A stretch of 64,000 bases of DNA from Flaccisagitta enflata (lineage: Eukaryota; Chaetognatha; Sagittoidea; Aphragmophora), in NCBI GenBank assembly GCA_965153355.1, contig OZ231126.1, forward strand, positions 54,188,001 to 54,252,000. Direction: 5' to 3'. Each line of letters begins with the position of its first letter. The stretch's first letter is position 1. Shown in pieces: positions 33,550 to 45,773 of this stretch. The translations under genes were made by a program, and so were the position numbers. The notes under the pieces were generated by a model that saw only the letters and a program-made list of their open reading frames with translations, made no database searches and was not told where the DNA came from.

Positions 33550-34067
33550 TTACTTATGGAATTCCAGTACTGTCTGAGATAAACTGCCGTCCATTTTGGG
33601 AAAGACGATAACAAAGCAGTGGTACCCAGTTGCTTAGCTCTAATCTTATCAGACATTAGTCTGAAGGGTTCCTTTGGTTTGGGGAATCTACGAATACTTC
33701 AACAAAATAAACAGGAATTGACATTTTGCAGGTTTGTGTATCAAAAAAGAAAATTAAGTAAGAAATAATGAAATCTGGAAAATAAGGCTCTTTTTAGAGA
33801 TTAATTCCGTGATGGAGTATGGTCAAATCCAAATCTCGTCTTCATTCCGAGTTTGTTGTTTTGTTTTGTTTTGTTTTTTTCTGTTTCTCTAATCTAGTGG
33901 TGGTGAACTTGACAGATAATGAGCTGAATCAATCCAAATGCTGCGTTTTTAGTCGCGTGCTACGCGACTCTACACCCCACTTTGTTGGTCCGTCGGTCCG
34001 TCGGTCCGTCGGTCCGTCGGTCCGTCGGTCCGTCGGTCCGTCGGTCCGTCGGTCAGTTGGTCCCCTT

Positions 34068-34550
34068 TTTGGGCAGCGGCCCCAAAGGGGCCGATGACCA
34101 ATGCTTTCTCACATAGGGGAAATGTCTCCTTCTTCTTCTCCACCCCCCCCCCCCTTGAAGCCTAAATCCTAGTCTCGAGGCCCAAATCCTAGCCTTGAGG
34201 CTCAAATCCTAGCTTTGAAGCTCGAATCCCAGCCTCAAGGCTTGAACCAAAGCCTCAAAGCTCAAATCCCAGCCTCGAGGCTCAAATCCCAGCCCCAAGC
34301 CCAATCATAGTCTCGAGCCCCAAATCCTAGCCTCCAAGCTCAAATCCCAGCCTCCAAGCTCAAATCCAAGCCTCCAAACTCAAATCCCAACCTCAAGGCC
34401 TTAAGGCCCCAAATATAGCCTCCAGGCTCTAATTCAAGGTGAGGTGTGGTTCAAATAAAAACAGCATAGGTCATTGGCCCCTTCGGGGCCGCTGCCCCTC
34501 TAACCACCTCACACCCACAAACACTCACATAGGGGCAACGGGTACCGCTG
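34068..34550. mobile_element. GCAGCGGCCCC-type foldback with minisatellite
   Basis: GGCAGCGGCCCCAAAGGGGC at the left is inverted as GCCCCTTCGGGGCCGCTGCC near 34475-34494; neighbouring CGATGACCAATG/CATAGGTCATTG also pair. Between them lies a CTCGAGGCTCAAATCCCAGC-type minisatellite (34155-34435). Ends with GGGGCAACGGGTACCGCTGA as in the 10-kb copy. Confidence 0.78.
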
Positions 34551-34649
34551 ACCATCTAACGCTTTTGCGACTATTTTTCGACGTTTATAAGCTTTTTGGG
34601 CTCACAGCTCCTTCCCAAATGCCATTATAAGTCATTCTAAGTCATTTTA

Positions 34650-35453
34650 GGCAGTTTCTCCTATAAACCGGCCTGGCCAAAATCAAGCGCCTGATTGAGT
34701 TAACATTGAAAAAAATAATACAATTCAGTGATAGTTGCATCTATTAGCTTAAAATTTTGGTTGCAGGCTCAGAATTTGATACTCTTTCAATTCATACTGA
34801 AAAAATCACTTAAAGTCTTGAGCTGTGTTCAATTATATAAATTTTTGTGAAAAACAGTGTGACATAGCGTGACAAGATGTTAACTCGACGCAACACTTTC
34901 TTTAAAAAATCAATATCTCCAGCTAGAAATGACATAAAGTTCTGAAATTTGGCATGAAACCTGGGTTATGCCTTTACTAAACAGGGGAAAAAAAGAAATT
35001 TAACATCATACTTAAAAATATGTTTCTTTATGTATTGCATATTACTACATCAAGATAAGATATTTTATCATTTTTGACAAATCAACTATGAATGAAATTT
35101 TTGCATAGTAAATGTCCACCAGTCACCATCAAATTTTTGATGCGTCTTTAGGGATGGCAATCATACAAAAATGACCTATTGTTGGAAAGGCTTTACAATT
35201 TTTTGATGTTTTTATCATAGTAGATACAAAGTGTGACACAACTGTGACAGGGAAAATAGGTTATTTTGGCTCTACTTTTGGCCACCTAACCTATCAAAAC
35301 CTTGATTTGGAAGGATGCATGTTGAGCACTTTGTCCCAGGGGATGTCTAAAAACAGCTTTCATCATCAACAGAATAATTGGTGGAAGAAAACAGTGTTTT
35401 TATTGTCGCCAAATCATGTTTTTCAGCCGGCCCACTTTATAGGAGAAATTGCC
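34650..35453. mobile_element. TIR element with TTTA target duplication
   Basis: Left GGCAGTTTCTCCTATAAA and right inverted GGCAATTTCTCCTATAAA; TTTA precedes (34646-34649) and follows (35454-35457). Length 804, no coding capacity. It interrupts the AAGTCATTTT array of the HLE, so it is younger than that array. Confidence 0.87.
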
Positions 35454-35689
35454 TTTAAGTAATTCTAAGTCATTTTAAGTCATTCTAAGTCATTCTAAGT
35501 CATTTTAAGTCATAATAAGTTATATTAAGTCACTAAAGTCAATAAGGTCAATATGGTCAATAAAGTCATTTTAAGTCATTTTAAGTAATTTCAGGTCACC
35601 TTGAGTCATTTAAACTCAATTTAAGTCATCTTAAGCTATTTATGTCCTGCACGCGACTTATAGGTGTTGGCCTTGTTTCATTTCAGGCT

Positions 35690-36390
35690 GAGATGGCCGT
35701 CCTTCGTGGCAATGGCCAATTCTGCCTAGACACTAATTGAACGCAAAACGCGATTCTTTCATATAAGCACCGTGGCGGTAATTAGAAGAGGCATTTTCTC
35801 ACCACCGCGGAATGAGTTGAAAATAAAGCGAGTGTTTACGGTCTCTCTCTTGTTTCTCGTTTTCATCATCAAAGAAGTGAAATTGCGCAATTAGGCTTTG
35901 CCGCGAGATGCATCAACGCGATTTAATGGAAACATCATTTCGAGAATGTGAGACCTAAAATGTGGGATGAAATGGGATGTGAGAGGTAAATGTTATGGCA
36001 TATATGACAGTGGTCTTCCGAAGGCAACATTTGTGTTTCATCGGGGGCCAAAATTGAAAAAAAAAGATGTATAAAACTGAATGATTTTGTAAAAATAATT
36101 ATTGAAATATATCAAGATAGATATTTTTTTGCATGATTTGCACTTAACAACAAAAAATTACCTAATAGAGATGAAATTAAAGAAGAAAATTTATTGCAGA
36201 TTATGAAGAATTTCAGTTTTGGTTAGTGACCAAGGGCCCGTTGAAATTATAAATTTGCATAGAAAATGGAAAAACAAAAAAAACAAAAAAACATAGTTCT
36301 CCTTGAAAATCATTTACAGAGAGAACTATGTTTTTGAAAATGCAAAATTTCCCTTCATAAGAGAGTAATATAATTTCAACCGCAGGCAAG
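35690..36390. other. Unassigned AT-rich sequence
   Basis: No gene or clear element; a weak inverted pair GTTGAAATTATA (about 36239) and TATAATTTCAAC (about 36369) is visible. Confidence 0.4.
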
Positions 36391-36394
36391 AATA

Positions 36395-36601
36395 AACAAG
36401 GCCGGATACACGGCTACCCCAGTTGTGTGCGGGTGGGCAGGGGCCATATTTGAGGTCATTTGATCACTTGGGCAGGAGCAGTGAGGCCAAAGACCTCAAA
36501 AACCCAAAAAAAGTAAAGTGTGACGGACGGACGGACGGACGGACGGACCGACGGACGGACGGACGGACAAAGCGGGGTGTAGAGTCGCGTAGCACGCAAC
36601 T
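36395..36601 (-). mobile_element. HLE subfamily A1, complete
   Basis: Minus strand: AGTTGCGTGCTACGCGACTC, CTACACCCCGCTTTG, GTCCGTCC array, TCACACTTTACTTTTTTTGG, body, CCCGCACACAACTGGG, GTAGCCGTGTATCCGGCC, TTGTT. Length 207. The third base changes at both ends in opposite senses (AGTTG and CAACT), keeping complementarity. Confidence 0.92.
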
Positions 36602-37097
36602 AAAAATTGTAAACAAGTTTTCACCAAAGACCTTGATTTTCTTGTCTATTGTTATGAAAATTGCATAGTTAGAATTACTTTTGAGGTCAGAATATGAAAA
36701 AATATATACACCAAATGTCTCTAGAGATAATTTGTCTTCTAAAAAACATTTGAGTACCATTATTTTCCTGATACTGATGCAGAAGGTATGGTGAAACGCT
36801 TGATTTTCCTTCAAAAATTTGCCGTCATATGGGGATGTAGAAGTTATGGGCTATGGAGAATTTGGGGATGTAGAGGTTATGTGGCTATGGGGATATGTTT
36901 GATAATTACAGACTTCATGTATGTATTCTGATGTTGTTCTACATGTTGATAAGAAAATAGGATTACCCGTACACCTTGGAATCAATCGATTTTATAATGG
37001 ATAAGATGCGATTCCTTTTCCTGCTCAACACATGCATGGAAATAAGAATAGAGTGTGTAGGAGTGTGTTTGTTTTTGTTTGTGCGGTGGGCATAACA

Positions 37098-37100
<3 letters not shown>

Positions 37101-37163
<63 letters not shown>

Positions 37164-37164
37164 A

Positions 37165-37257
<93 letters not shown>
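37101..37257. repeat. (CT)n with CTAT interruptions
   Basis: CT units with a few CTAT at 37150-37170. Confidence 0.97.
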
Positions 37258-37258
<1 letters not shown>

Positions 37259-37423
37259 ACTGTTGTCGCTGTCAGATTCATGGGCCACTCTGGGGTCGAA
37301 TCTTCTCCCTCGAAAGTGATTTCTCCTCCGAATTTCCGTTATCCACTTTCCGTTGTCAATCATTCCATCTCAGCTCTGTCTCTTCTTATCTTGGTCACTA
37401 TCTGTCTCTCTCTGTCTATCTTT

Positions 37424-37526
<103 letters not shown>

Positions 37527-37864
37527 CTAGTGTGTTTGCATAAAGCCAAGTAGCAAAGTGGAGATGCTCGCAGCCTTTTCTCCCTATTCCATATTTCTAT
37601 TCCACTTCGTCAGTTTCTCACTTACTTTTTTGGCACCAAATTCTTCCTACTTTCTTTCACGTCCTCAGACGTGTAAGAATCCATGCTTTGACGGTCCATA
37701 TCTATAAGAGTTGGTCGTCGATGTATCCGTCCCGACTCTGCTAACTTGTGTTTACACCCATGCACCGTTAGTCGTTTTTTCACAACCATCCCCGCCCAAC
37801 CACGCAGCACTAGGACCACGTAACCAGCTATCTTAATATGTAGCTTTTGCTAAGACAAGTTCTC

Positions 37865-38740
37865 GGTCAGGGTCCCCCTTCGAAAATATCTCAATTCTAC
37901 GGGTTTTGAAAGAAAAAAGTGTACCCATTCAAATTTTGTAGAATTAGAATATCATATTTGTTTTGGGCTAACTTGGGCCCAAAAAATCAGAAACAATTTT
38001 TAGTGCTAAAAACAGCTATTTTTGCCGTAAAATCAGAAGTTGTATATACAATTTCAATTTTTTTTTTTTTTTTAAACATATAATTCTTGTAGTTATTGAT
38101 ATTCGAGTGATTTTGTAACATTGAACTTTATGACTAAGGGGCCTAAAAATAACTTTAAAAACGCCCAAAAATGCGAAAATGAGTCAAATTTCTAAAGAAT
38201 TTTTAAGATAAGCCTTGGAAACAGTGTATTTGGGTATAAAACAGGTCAGGTATGAATTTTATCCATCTCCTACAAGAGATAGGCGTGTTATTTGCAAAAA
38301 AAACGCATATTGCAGATCACCTTTTTTGCTTGTAACACGCCTATTTTTCTAGGAGATAGATGAAACTCATACCTGACATGTTTTTTAACCTAAATACACA
38401 GTTTCCAATGCTTATTTTCAAAAATTCATAGAAATTTGACTGATTTGCTCTGTGCCTTAGGCACAGAGAACAATGTTGCAAATTCACTCAAATATCAATT
38501 ACTACGAAAATTGTGTGTTTTTAAAAAAAATACTGAAATTTTATTCATAAGTACTGATTATACAGCAAAAATAGCTGTTTTTAGCACTACAAACTGTTTC
38601 TAATTTTTTTAGCCCATGTTACGCCGAAATAAACATGATATTCTGATTCTACACTTTTTTTAGAACCCCTTTGTAAAACAATTAGAATGGTACATTTTTT
38701 AAATTTTTTTAAAAGAAATTTTCAACGTGGGACCCTGACC
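37865..38740. mobile_element. Full-length foldback with 6-bp target duplication
   Basis: Begins GGTCAGGGTCCC and ends GGGACCCTGACC; GTTCTC flanks both sides (37859-37864 and 38741-38746). Arms remain alignable to the centre near 38310 (GAGATAGGCGTGTTA against TAACACGCCTATTTTTC). Length 876, no coding capacity. A 6-bp duplication does not fit Tc1/mariner (TA) or hAT (8 bp). Confidence 0.88.
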
Positions 38741-38757
38741 GTTCTCTGGATGTTTTT

Positions 38758-39044
38758 AGATGCGTCCGTCAGGAACGCATCTCCATAAGAGGGTCCATCC
38801 GTCCGTCGGTCCGTCCGTCCGTCGGTCCTTCGGTCCGTCGGTCCGTCTGTTACGCCTGTGCAAAAACCGCGTTTCTCAGCTGTTTTTGTTCACGATGAGA
38901 TCCTATACTGAAACAAATGATCAACTAATATGTTTTGAGAGCCTTTTCCCCTGTCTGTTCGTCCATCAGTCTCTGTATATATGTTAAATGATCAATACAC
39001 ATAGAGACACAGCCCGGACGCATCGTTGCCTGGTCGGGCTTGTT
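38758..39044 (+). mobile_element. HLE subfamily C, complete
   Basis: 5' AGATGCGTCCGTCAGGAACG and CATC form a hairpin; then TCCATAAGAGGGTCC, a GTCCGTCGG array, TACGCCTGTGCAAAAACCGC, 3' CCCGGACGCATCGTT, hairpin GCCT-GGTC-GGGC (one wobble) and TTGTT. GATGCGTCCG and CGGACGCATC are exact inverted complements. Length 287. Confidence 0.93.
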
Positions 39045-39048
39045 CATA

Positions 39049-40040
39049 CAGGGTTTTTCAGGCCAACACGCCGATTACAAAACGACATTTCTCCGCTGCT
39101 AGTCAAGAGAATTAAATTCTGCAAAAAGGTTTGTACAGTACATGAGCTCCAATTTTGTCTGTTGACTTTGTTTACACTTGGTTTCCAAGAAGTTCACCCA
39201 TTAGAAACCTTTTTAGAATAACTCGATTTTCGCATAACCATTGCGGAAAAATAAATCCTCTGCTCCGTGAAACAAGCAACAACTTTGAAGGAGCACTGCA
39301 TCTAAACGAATAAAGTTACAGACGTCAGATTGGTCCCGTTTTGAAGAGTTGTCTTTGCTCTTTAAAATACGACCAATTCGGGGTCTGTAACTCAATTCAT
39401 TTAGAAGCAGAGGTCCATCATAGTTGATGTTACTTAGTAGTGAAAGTGGGCCCCATGAGATCACGGCGGAGCGCCATTCAATCATCAACTTCCACAAGCT
39501 GATGAAGGTAAAGATCGAAGACGCTCAAAATGCTGACGATTATCAAAATTACTTGAGAGTACTTACAGTAAGCTTCACTAACTAACAGACTGACCAACCT
39601 GCTTACTCACGGAACATTAAAAAGACAAACCGGAGGAAGAACGTGATATGAAGCTGCAACATTGTGAAAAACATCTTTGAACTGTTTTATATCAAATGAG
39701 GAATGCTATGCAATTGCATGGTATTTTTTCAGATCATTTTTTACCAAAGAAAACTAATTTTTATCAATTTGGAATTTAGACTGTTTTTTCATTTGTTTTG
39801 ATAAAGCCTAAGCACGGAGCGATGCTTTCTTGAAGTAGTAACTTATCGGCACATATTCAAATTCTGAGTATTTATTTACTCATCTATGACGGGTAAACTA
39901 CTTGGAATCAAACTATCACAACTTCAGAGAACAAAATCGGAGCTCAAGAGCTGTTTGGAACATTTTTCAGAAATCAATTATCATGTCATGGGGCTGAGAA
40001 ACGTCGTTTTGTAATCGGCGTGTTGGCGTGAAAAACCCTG
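39049..40040. mobile_element. TA-flanked TIR element
   Basis: CAGGGTTTTTCAGGCCAACA at left, right inverted CAGGGTTTTTCACGCCAACA; TIRs about 47 bases, continuing CGCCGATTACAAAACGAC. TA at 39047-39048 and 40041-40042. Length 992, no intact frame. It starts four bases after an HLE 3' end. Confidence 0.92.
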
Positions 40041-40098
40041 TATGAGACAGCTACGAGGTTCCCTAGGCTACTTTTATTACCCCTACGGCCAAACAACG

Positions 40099-40190
<92 letters not shown>
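40099..40190. repeat. (AAC)n microsatellite
   Basis: About 30 AAC units, with AAACAACAACAACAACTA continuing to 40228. Confidence 0.97.
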
Positions 40191-40192
<2 letters not shown>

Positions 40193-40527
40193 CCAACAAA
40201 CAACAACAACAACTACAACAACAACTATAACACCATCATCGATGACAAAGAATAGCAAAAAAGACGATGATGTTGTCGACCGAAACAACGATGACAAGTT
40301 TGCTTTTCGTTATTTTATCTCATTTTATCTCATGGCCTAGACGAGCGAAAGCTGGACAAAATAGAAACATGGCCAAAAACACAACAAACATACAACAAAT
40401 CCTTACATACCGGAATCATGATTTTAGAGCATCGACGTTCAACGTTGCCAACTCGCTGCAGAGAGTGAATAATATTGCAAGAAGGGAAGAAATAAGCTGA
40501 ACAAATGCAACCAAACGAACTGAATGA

Positions 40528-40528
40528 G

Positions 40529-40599
<71 letters not shown>

Positions 40600-40700
40600 G
40601 AGAAAGAAAATAAAACACGAACGAACGAACGAACGAACGAACGAACGAACGAACGAACGAACGAACGAACGAACGAACGAACGAACGAACGAACGAACGA
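40528..40700. repeat. (GAAA)n then (CGAA)n
   Basis: About 20 GAAA units to 40608, then 20 CGAA units from 40618. Minus frames read Phe-Leu-Ser and Val-Arg-Ser-Phe, an artefact. Confidence 0.97.
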
Positions 40701-41239
40701 TGGCCTGTTTCTAAATAAGCGTTCATTGTTGGAAGAATATAATGCTGAGTAAATATAAACTGTATCCTTGGATACTTGAACAGAACTAAGGTAGATGAAC
40801 AAGTAAATGACAAAGGAGTTCATAAGATCTAACAGACAAAGTCAAAGTTTTTCATTACTTGCAATTCTGCTTCTAATCTCTGTCTAACATTTCATCCTTC
40901 AGATTTACATTTCCAATCTTCTAGTTTCTTACTTAACGTATACAAAAACAATCTTTAAATTCAAGGAAACTGTAATATTGTGTAAAAACGCTCTAGAAGG
41001 GAAGATCCTCTCGAAAAGAAAGAAAAAGAAAAGAGTACCATTTGTGAATTCGCAGCGCCATTCCGGCACTCGGACGGAGGGGGGTTTGTGTTAGGGAGGG
41101 GGGCTTGGGAAGAGGAGGCGGGGGTTGTTGAAAAATACATCAGGGGTCTCCATAGTCGTAATGGGGCCTTTGTGCCTCTTTTCCTCATTATTCTCTTTCT
41201 TTCTCTCTCGTTTTTTTCTGAAGGGGGAAAGTGCCGACG

Positions 41240-42570
41240 GAAGGGGATGAGAGATGAAGGATGCAGGAGTGAAATTTCATCGCATTTAGTACTTTAGTAC
41301 ATTTATGCTGATAGAAGGGGGATGTGAGATGAAGGATGCAGGAGTGAAATTTCACCGCATTCAGTACTTTAGTACATTTATGCTGATAGAAGGGGGATGT
41401 GAGATGAAGGATGCAGGAGTGAAATTTCATCGCATTTAGTACTTTAGTACATTTATGCTGATAGAAGGGGGATGTGAGATGAAGGATGCAGGAGTGAAAT
41501 TTCATCGCATTCAGTACTTTAGTACATTTATGCTGATGGAAGGGGGATGTGAGATGAAGGATGCAGGAGTGAAATTTCATCGCATTCAGTACTTTAGTAC
41601 ATTTATGCTGATAGAAGGGGGATGTGAGATGAAGGATGCAGGAGTGAAATTTCACCGCATTCAGTACTTTAGTACATTTATGCTGATGGAAGGGGGATGT
41701 GAGATGAAGGATGCAGGAGTGAAATTTCACCGCATTCAGTACTTTAGTACATTTATGCTGATGGAAGGGGGATGAGAGATGAAGGATGCAGGAGTGAAAT
41801 TTCATCGCATTCAGTACTTTAGTACATTTATGCTGATAGAAGGGGGATGTGAGATGAAGGATGCAGGAGTGAAATTTCATCGCATTCAGTACTTTAGTAC
41901 ATTTATGCTGATGGAAGGGGGATGTGAGATGAAGGATGCAGGAGTGAAATTTCACCGCATTCAGTACTTTAGTACATTTATGCTGATGGAAGGGGGATGA
42001 GAGATGAAGGATGCAGGAGTGAAATTTCATCGCATTCAGTACTTTAGTACATTTATGCTGATAGAAGGGGGATGTGAGATGAAGGATGCAGGAGTGAAAT
42101 TTCACCGCATTCAGTACTTTAGTACATTTATGCTGATGGAAGGGGGATGAGAGATGAAGGATGCAGGAGTGAAATTTCATCGCATTCAGTACTTTAGTAC
42201 ATTTATGCTGATAGAAGGGGGATGTGAGATGAAGGATGCTGGAGTGAAATTTCACCGCATTCAGTACTTTAGTACATTTATGCTGATGGAAGGGGGATGA
42301 GAGATGAAGGATGCAGGAGTGAAATTTCATCGCATTCAGTACTTTAGTACATTTATGCTGATAGAAGGGGGATGTGAGATGAAGGATGCAGGAGTGAAAT
42401 TTCACCGCATTCAGTACTTTAGTACATTTATGCTGATGGAAGGGGGATGAGAGATGAAGGATGCAGGAGTGAAATTTCGCGGCATTCAGTACTTTAGTAC
42501 ATTTATGCTGATGGAAGGGGGATGAAAGATGAAGGATGCAGGAGTGAAATTTCATCCCAATCAGTACGCA
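41240..42570. repeat. 75-bp tandem satellite
   Basis: About 17.5 units, e.g. GATGCAGGAGTGAAATTTCA then GCATTCAGTACTTTAGTACA and GATAGAAGGGGGATGTGAGA. The period is a multiple of three, so the minus strand stays open for 455 codons as 25-residue repeats (KFHSCILHLTSPF...). In the right half, two unit types (Met/Ser/His and Val/Thr/Tyr) alternate, a 150-bp higher-order unit. Both strands open, no start context and no nonrepeat domain: satellite, not gene. Confidence 0.97.
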
Positions 42571-42589
42571 TTCAATACATTTGTGCCAT

Positions 42590-42995
42590 TTCTTGCAATT
42601 GAATTATTGATATTGATTATAGAGGTATAAGGGATGAAAAAAGCAGCATGGCAGGACTCTGATAATGCCATGAAGGGATGGATTGAATATTTCTGCTAAG
42701 TAATGATCGATGTTTTTTTTTTAACAACTGTCAACACCGTTAACTAAATCGAGTTCGAGCCTGTTCCCTCTCTGAGATGCAACACAAATTCTTGCAGTAC
42801 CAAAAGTGTCAATCTTACTATCTATTCCTTCATCAAGATTAAACAGGACCCTTTCTAGACGGACGAGCACATTGGCAAGGTGAGTAAGGGCCTGCGCTTC
42901 AAAGTGTAGGGGCATGTTAGAGTAACAAACTGAGAGTCCGATGTTCTAGAGTTCACGAAAAAGAAACTCATCAATAACTCCTTAGCCAAGCACCA
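42590..42995. other. Unassigned sequence
   Basis: No gene or repeat family recognised between the satellite and the TGTC tract. Confidence 0.4.
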
Positions 42996-43000
42996 CCTCT

Positions 43001-43037
43001 CTGTCTGTCTGTCTGTCTGTCTGTCTTTGTCTATGCG

Positions 43038-43127
<90 letters not shown>
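43001..43127. repeat. (TGTC)n and (TC)n
   Basis: Six TGTC units, then about 43 TC units (43041-43127). Confidence 0.96.
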
Positions 43128-43130
<3 letters not shown>

Positions 43131-43620
43131 TCCTTATCGGGTTTTTCACCATTGTAGAAATGCTAAATGGTTTTCAGTCTTGATGCCGTTTTCCCCATTC
43201 TTTTTCTTCCACTTCACTTCCCTCCCGTGAAGCTACGCCGTCGATTCCTCACCGTTGGCTAGAGAAAAGTTTTGCACTCTTTCCTCTTTTCCTTGTCCCT
43301 CTGCCATACTCCTTTCTTCCTTTTCAATATCCTCTTTCTTGTCTTTTGTCTATCTTACTCTATCTTCTCTCTTTTGTCTTACCTCTTCTTTGTTTGTCTT
43401 ACTTCATATTTGTCTATCTTAGTTCTTTGTCTATCTTTTTCTTCAAGTCTAGGTTTTCCATGACTGACTATTTGTTCCTCCGCATCCTGCCTACTCCTAT
43501 CATTCCTCTTTTTCTTCTCATAACAGTCATCAATTAATCACTCTACCGCTTCTTTTCTCTTCTTTGTCATCTTGTCTTGTTTACTCCATCTTTTCCTTCT
43601 TTGTACTATTCATCATTTTT

Positions 43621-44407
43621 GTCGCGTGCACGCGACTCTATACCTTACTGTATCGGACCGTCCGTCTGTCAGTTGGTCCATTGGTCCGTCCGTTGATCCG
43701 TTGGTCCATCTACCGGGTGATCAGCCGGAACTGAGTAAATCTTTTTTGGATACTGGGACTGAACCACTGATAGTTGAAATGTGGACAATGGTTCATCATA
43801 AAGAAATTAAATGAACGTTTACTTTAAGCCAAAGATGGATATTGTAGCCCAAAAGGCTTGCAAATAATGGCTGTAGTTGCTTTTTTTCCGTGTTTGGGTA
43901 TCAATGCCAAAATTGGAGAAAGTTGGACAATTGACTTTTTTCCACTTACAAGATGTCGATGGTGTTTTGAGTATATCTGTTGATTGGGTGGAGCTTGAAT
44001 CAGTTTTTCTGTGCAAAATTGACAAGTTCTTAATCCAGTTTTGAAGAAAACCGTAATTTTTTACCTAATTTGTCTCCACTATAAGTGAAATAACTTGACA
44101 TCAGACAAGGATTCTGCGCAAAACTGCACCACTTTTGCATATCGACTTAAACTGAAATATAACTTAGAGGGCTGTTTCTTTAACGTTTTAGGCCTATTTC
44201 TTTTTAGATAAGCAAACGTTCAGCAATTTTTTTTAATTCAAGACCATCCCCAACTAATTCTCTTTTGTATTTTAAGAGTAATACCATCATACATTTACTC
44301 AATTCCGGCTGATCACCCGGTATCACATTTTTGAACTGCAACTGGTTTTCACATATCCGCTCCCGCCCAGCCGTCCGCGAATTGATTGCCGTGCACCCGG
44401 CCTTGTT
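43621..44407 (+). mobile_element. HLE subfamily B-like, split by a TIR element
   Basis: 5' GTCGCGTGCACGCGACTC, CTATACCTTACTG, GTCCGTTGGTCC array to 43710; resumes after 44322 with TCACATTTTTGAACTGCAAC, GGTTTTCACATATCCGCTCC, GTCCGCGAATTG, hairpin GCCG-TGCACC-CGGC and CTTGTT. Removing 43713-44322 rebuilds a colinear B element of about 177 bases. Confidence 0.9.
43713..44320. mobile_element. TA-flanked TIR element inside an HLE
   Basis: Left CCGGGTGATCAGCCGGAACT and right inverted CCGGGTGATCAGCCGGAATT, TIRs about 28 bases; TA at 43711-43712 and 44321-44322. Length 608, no coding capacity. Confidence 0.93.
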
Positions 44408-44409
44408 TG

Positions 44410-45770
44410 TTCTATTACCCAATTTGCCCATCTTCTATCCTTTCGATGTCTCGCTAACCCTCGCTTTTCTTCTGCTCATGATCGATCCATAACCATTCTC
44501 TGTAATCACCATTATCCTCCTAAATAAATGGAACGGTAGCCAATTATTCTATTCATCATCAACTAGTTAGGCAAGTATTGACCAAATTCTCATTTTCTGT
44601 TTTAATCCATCCATTTAAGGTTCCACTCACCACAACCATTCCGGGGTAGATAACCCGCGGCTCTTTCTTTTCCCCACTTCCCAATCTACATCTCGGCATC
44701 TGGACAAAATGGATAAAAAGAAAAAATAAACAAGAATCTCCAAGAATCGGTTAGCGATAAATGAGAAGGGGGAGGAAACCATGGCAGCAATTTATTTCCG
44801 AGTTCCTTCAACTCTTTCAACAAGTTGGAGGCGGGAGAAGAAGAAGAAGAGGAAGAAGAAACGGGGTTCAATCCTTCCCCTCCCCCCCCCCTCATCCTCG
44901 GAGCGACTATAGCAAACGGTTTTGTGAAAATAAATGGTGTTCCACCTCCTCTACCCCCCCCCCCCGCCTACCCCTCTAACCCCACCCCCGGGGCGACTAA
45001 AGAAAACGGTTTTGTAAGAAGAATTGATTTCGGTCTTTGGCGCATTGTTGGGTGTTCTATCAAGGCCTTTCAAGGGTCGGCGCAGGCGTAATTTGTGGAA
45101 GCAACCGACCTACAGTTCACTCTTTTGTGGAAGGAGAGTGGCCTTCACTTTGGGTCGAATTTGGCGAAGTTTGAGTGTACCATTTCATCACGCTTGAAAA
45201 GGTTGGCTGAATCTGATGATTTTTCTCAACTTCTGAATTGATTAATATGATTATAACCACATTCATGTTTACTCTTTTTGCCGCTGCATGATAATCAGTT
45301 TTTAATCTCTATAAACTATCCAGAGAGTTTTTGCAGTTTTCGCAGAATTACTTAGCCAAAATGCGCTGTATCGCCTTGTCCATCACTACTATTGTTTACC
45401 AGACTGCGACAACGACATATAACAACAAACTCAGCTTGTACAAAAGTTTGCATGACCTGCATATACATCAAGAGAAAGCGGGACATTTTTTTTCCATATT
45501 CCGTATTATACCAAAGTGGTCAGCTCCAAGTTCGGCGCCTTTCATTCTCAAAGCCATATGGATATTGGTTCTGAAAGCTTGAAGTCGATCACCTCTGAAA
45601 GCATATTGCCTCAAACTCGATAGATATCGTGGCCTGTCACTTGCCGCTCAGGAAGTTTTTTTTTCACTATTACCATCGCTGGCAGCAATGACAATGGCGT
45701 AGCAGTATTGCGGCTGGTATGATCTCAGTATGAAGTGGCATCGATTTTCTTCCATCCAATTCGCATTCTT
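44410..45770. other. Unassigned sequence
   Basis: Contains GAA/GAG-rich and C-run stretches (44830-44990) with two similar blocks GGGGCGACTA(A)AGAAAACGG and GGAGCGACTATAGCAAACGG. No gene, TIR or HLE recognised. Confidence 0.45.
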
Positions 45771-45773
45771 AAG

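Larger units (their letters stand above)
33951..35677 (+). mobile_element. HLE subfamily E, 1.73 kb with two nested elements
   Basis: 5' AGTCGCGTGCTACGCGACTC, CTACACCCCACTTTG, a regular GTCGGTCC array (33987-34055). A foldback (34068-34550) follows, then an A2-like body (CTCACAGCTCCTTCCCAAAT), AAGTCATTTT repeats split by a TIR element (34650-35453), and 3' TGCACGCGACTTATAGG with TGTTGGCCTTGTT. Joining 34649 to 35458 restores a continuous AAGTCATTTT array. Confidence 0.88.

Noticed and set aside
40439-40823. Minus-strand frames with Val-Arg-Ser-Phe and Phe-Leu-Ser repeats
   Set aside because: Direct translation of (CGAA)n and (GAAA)n.
41188-42555. 455-codon minus-strand open frame of 25-residue repeats
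   Set aside because: It is the 75-bp satellite read in frame; the period is divisible by three, shorter frames are open on the other strand too, and no unique domain or promoter context supports a gene.
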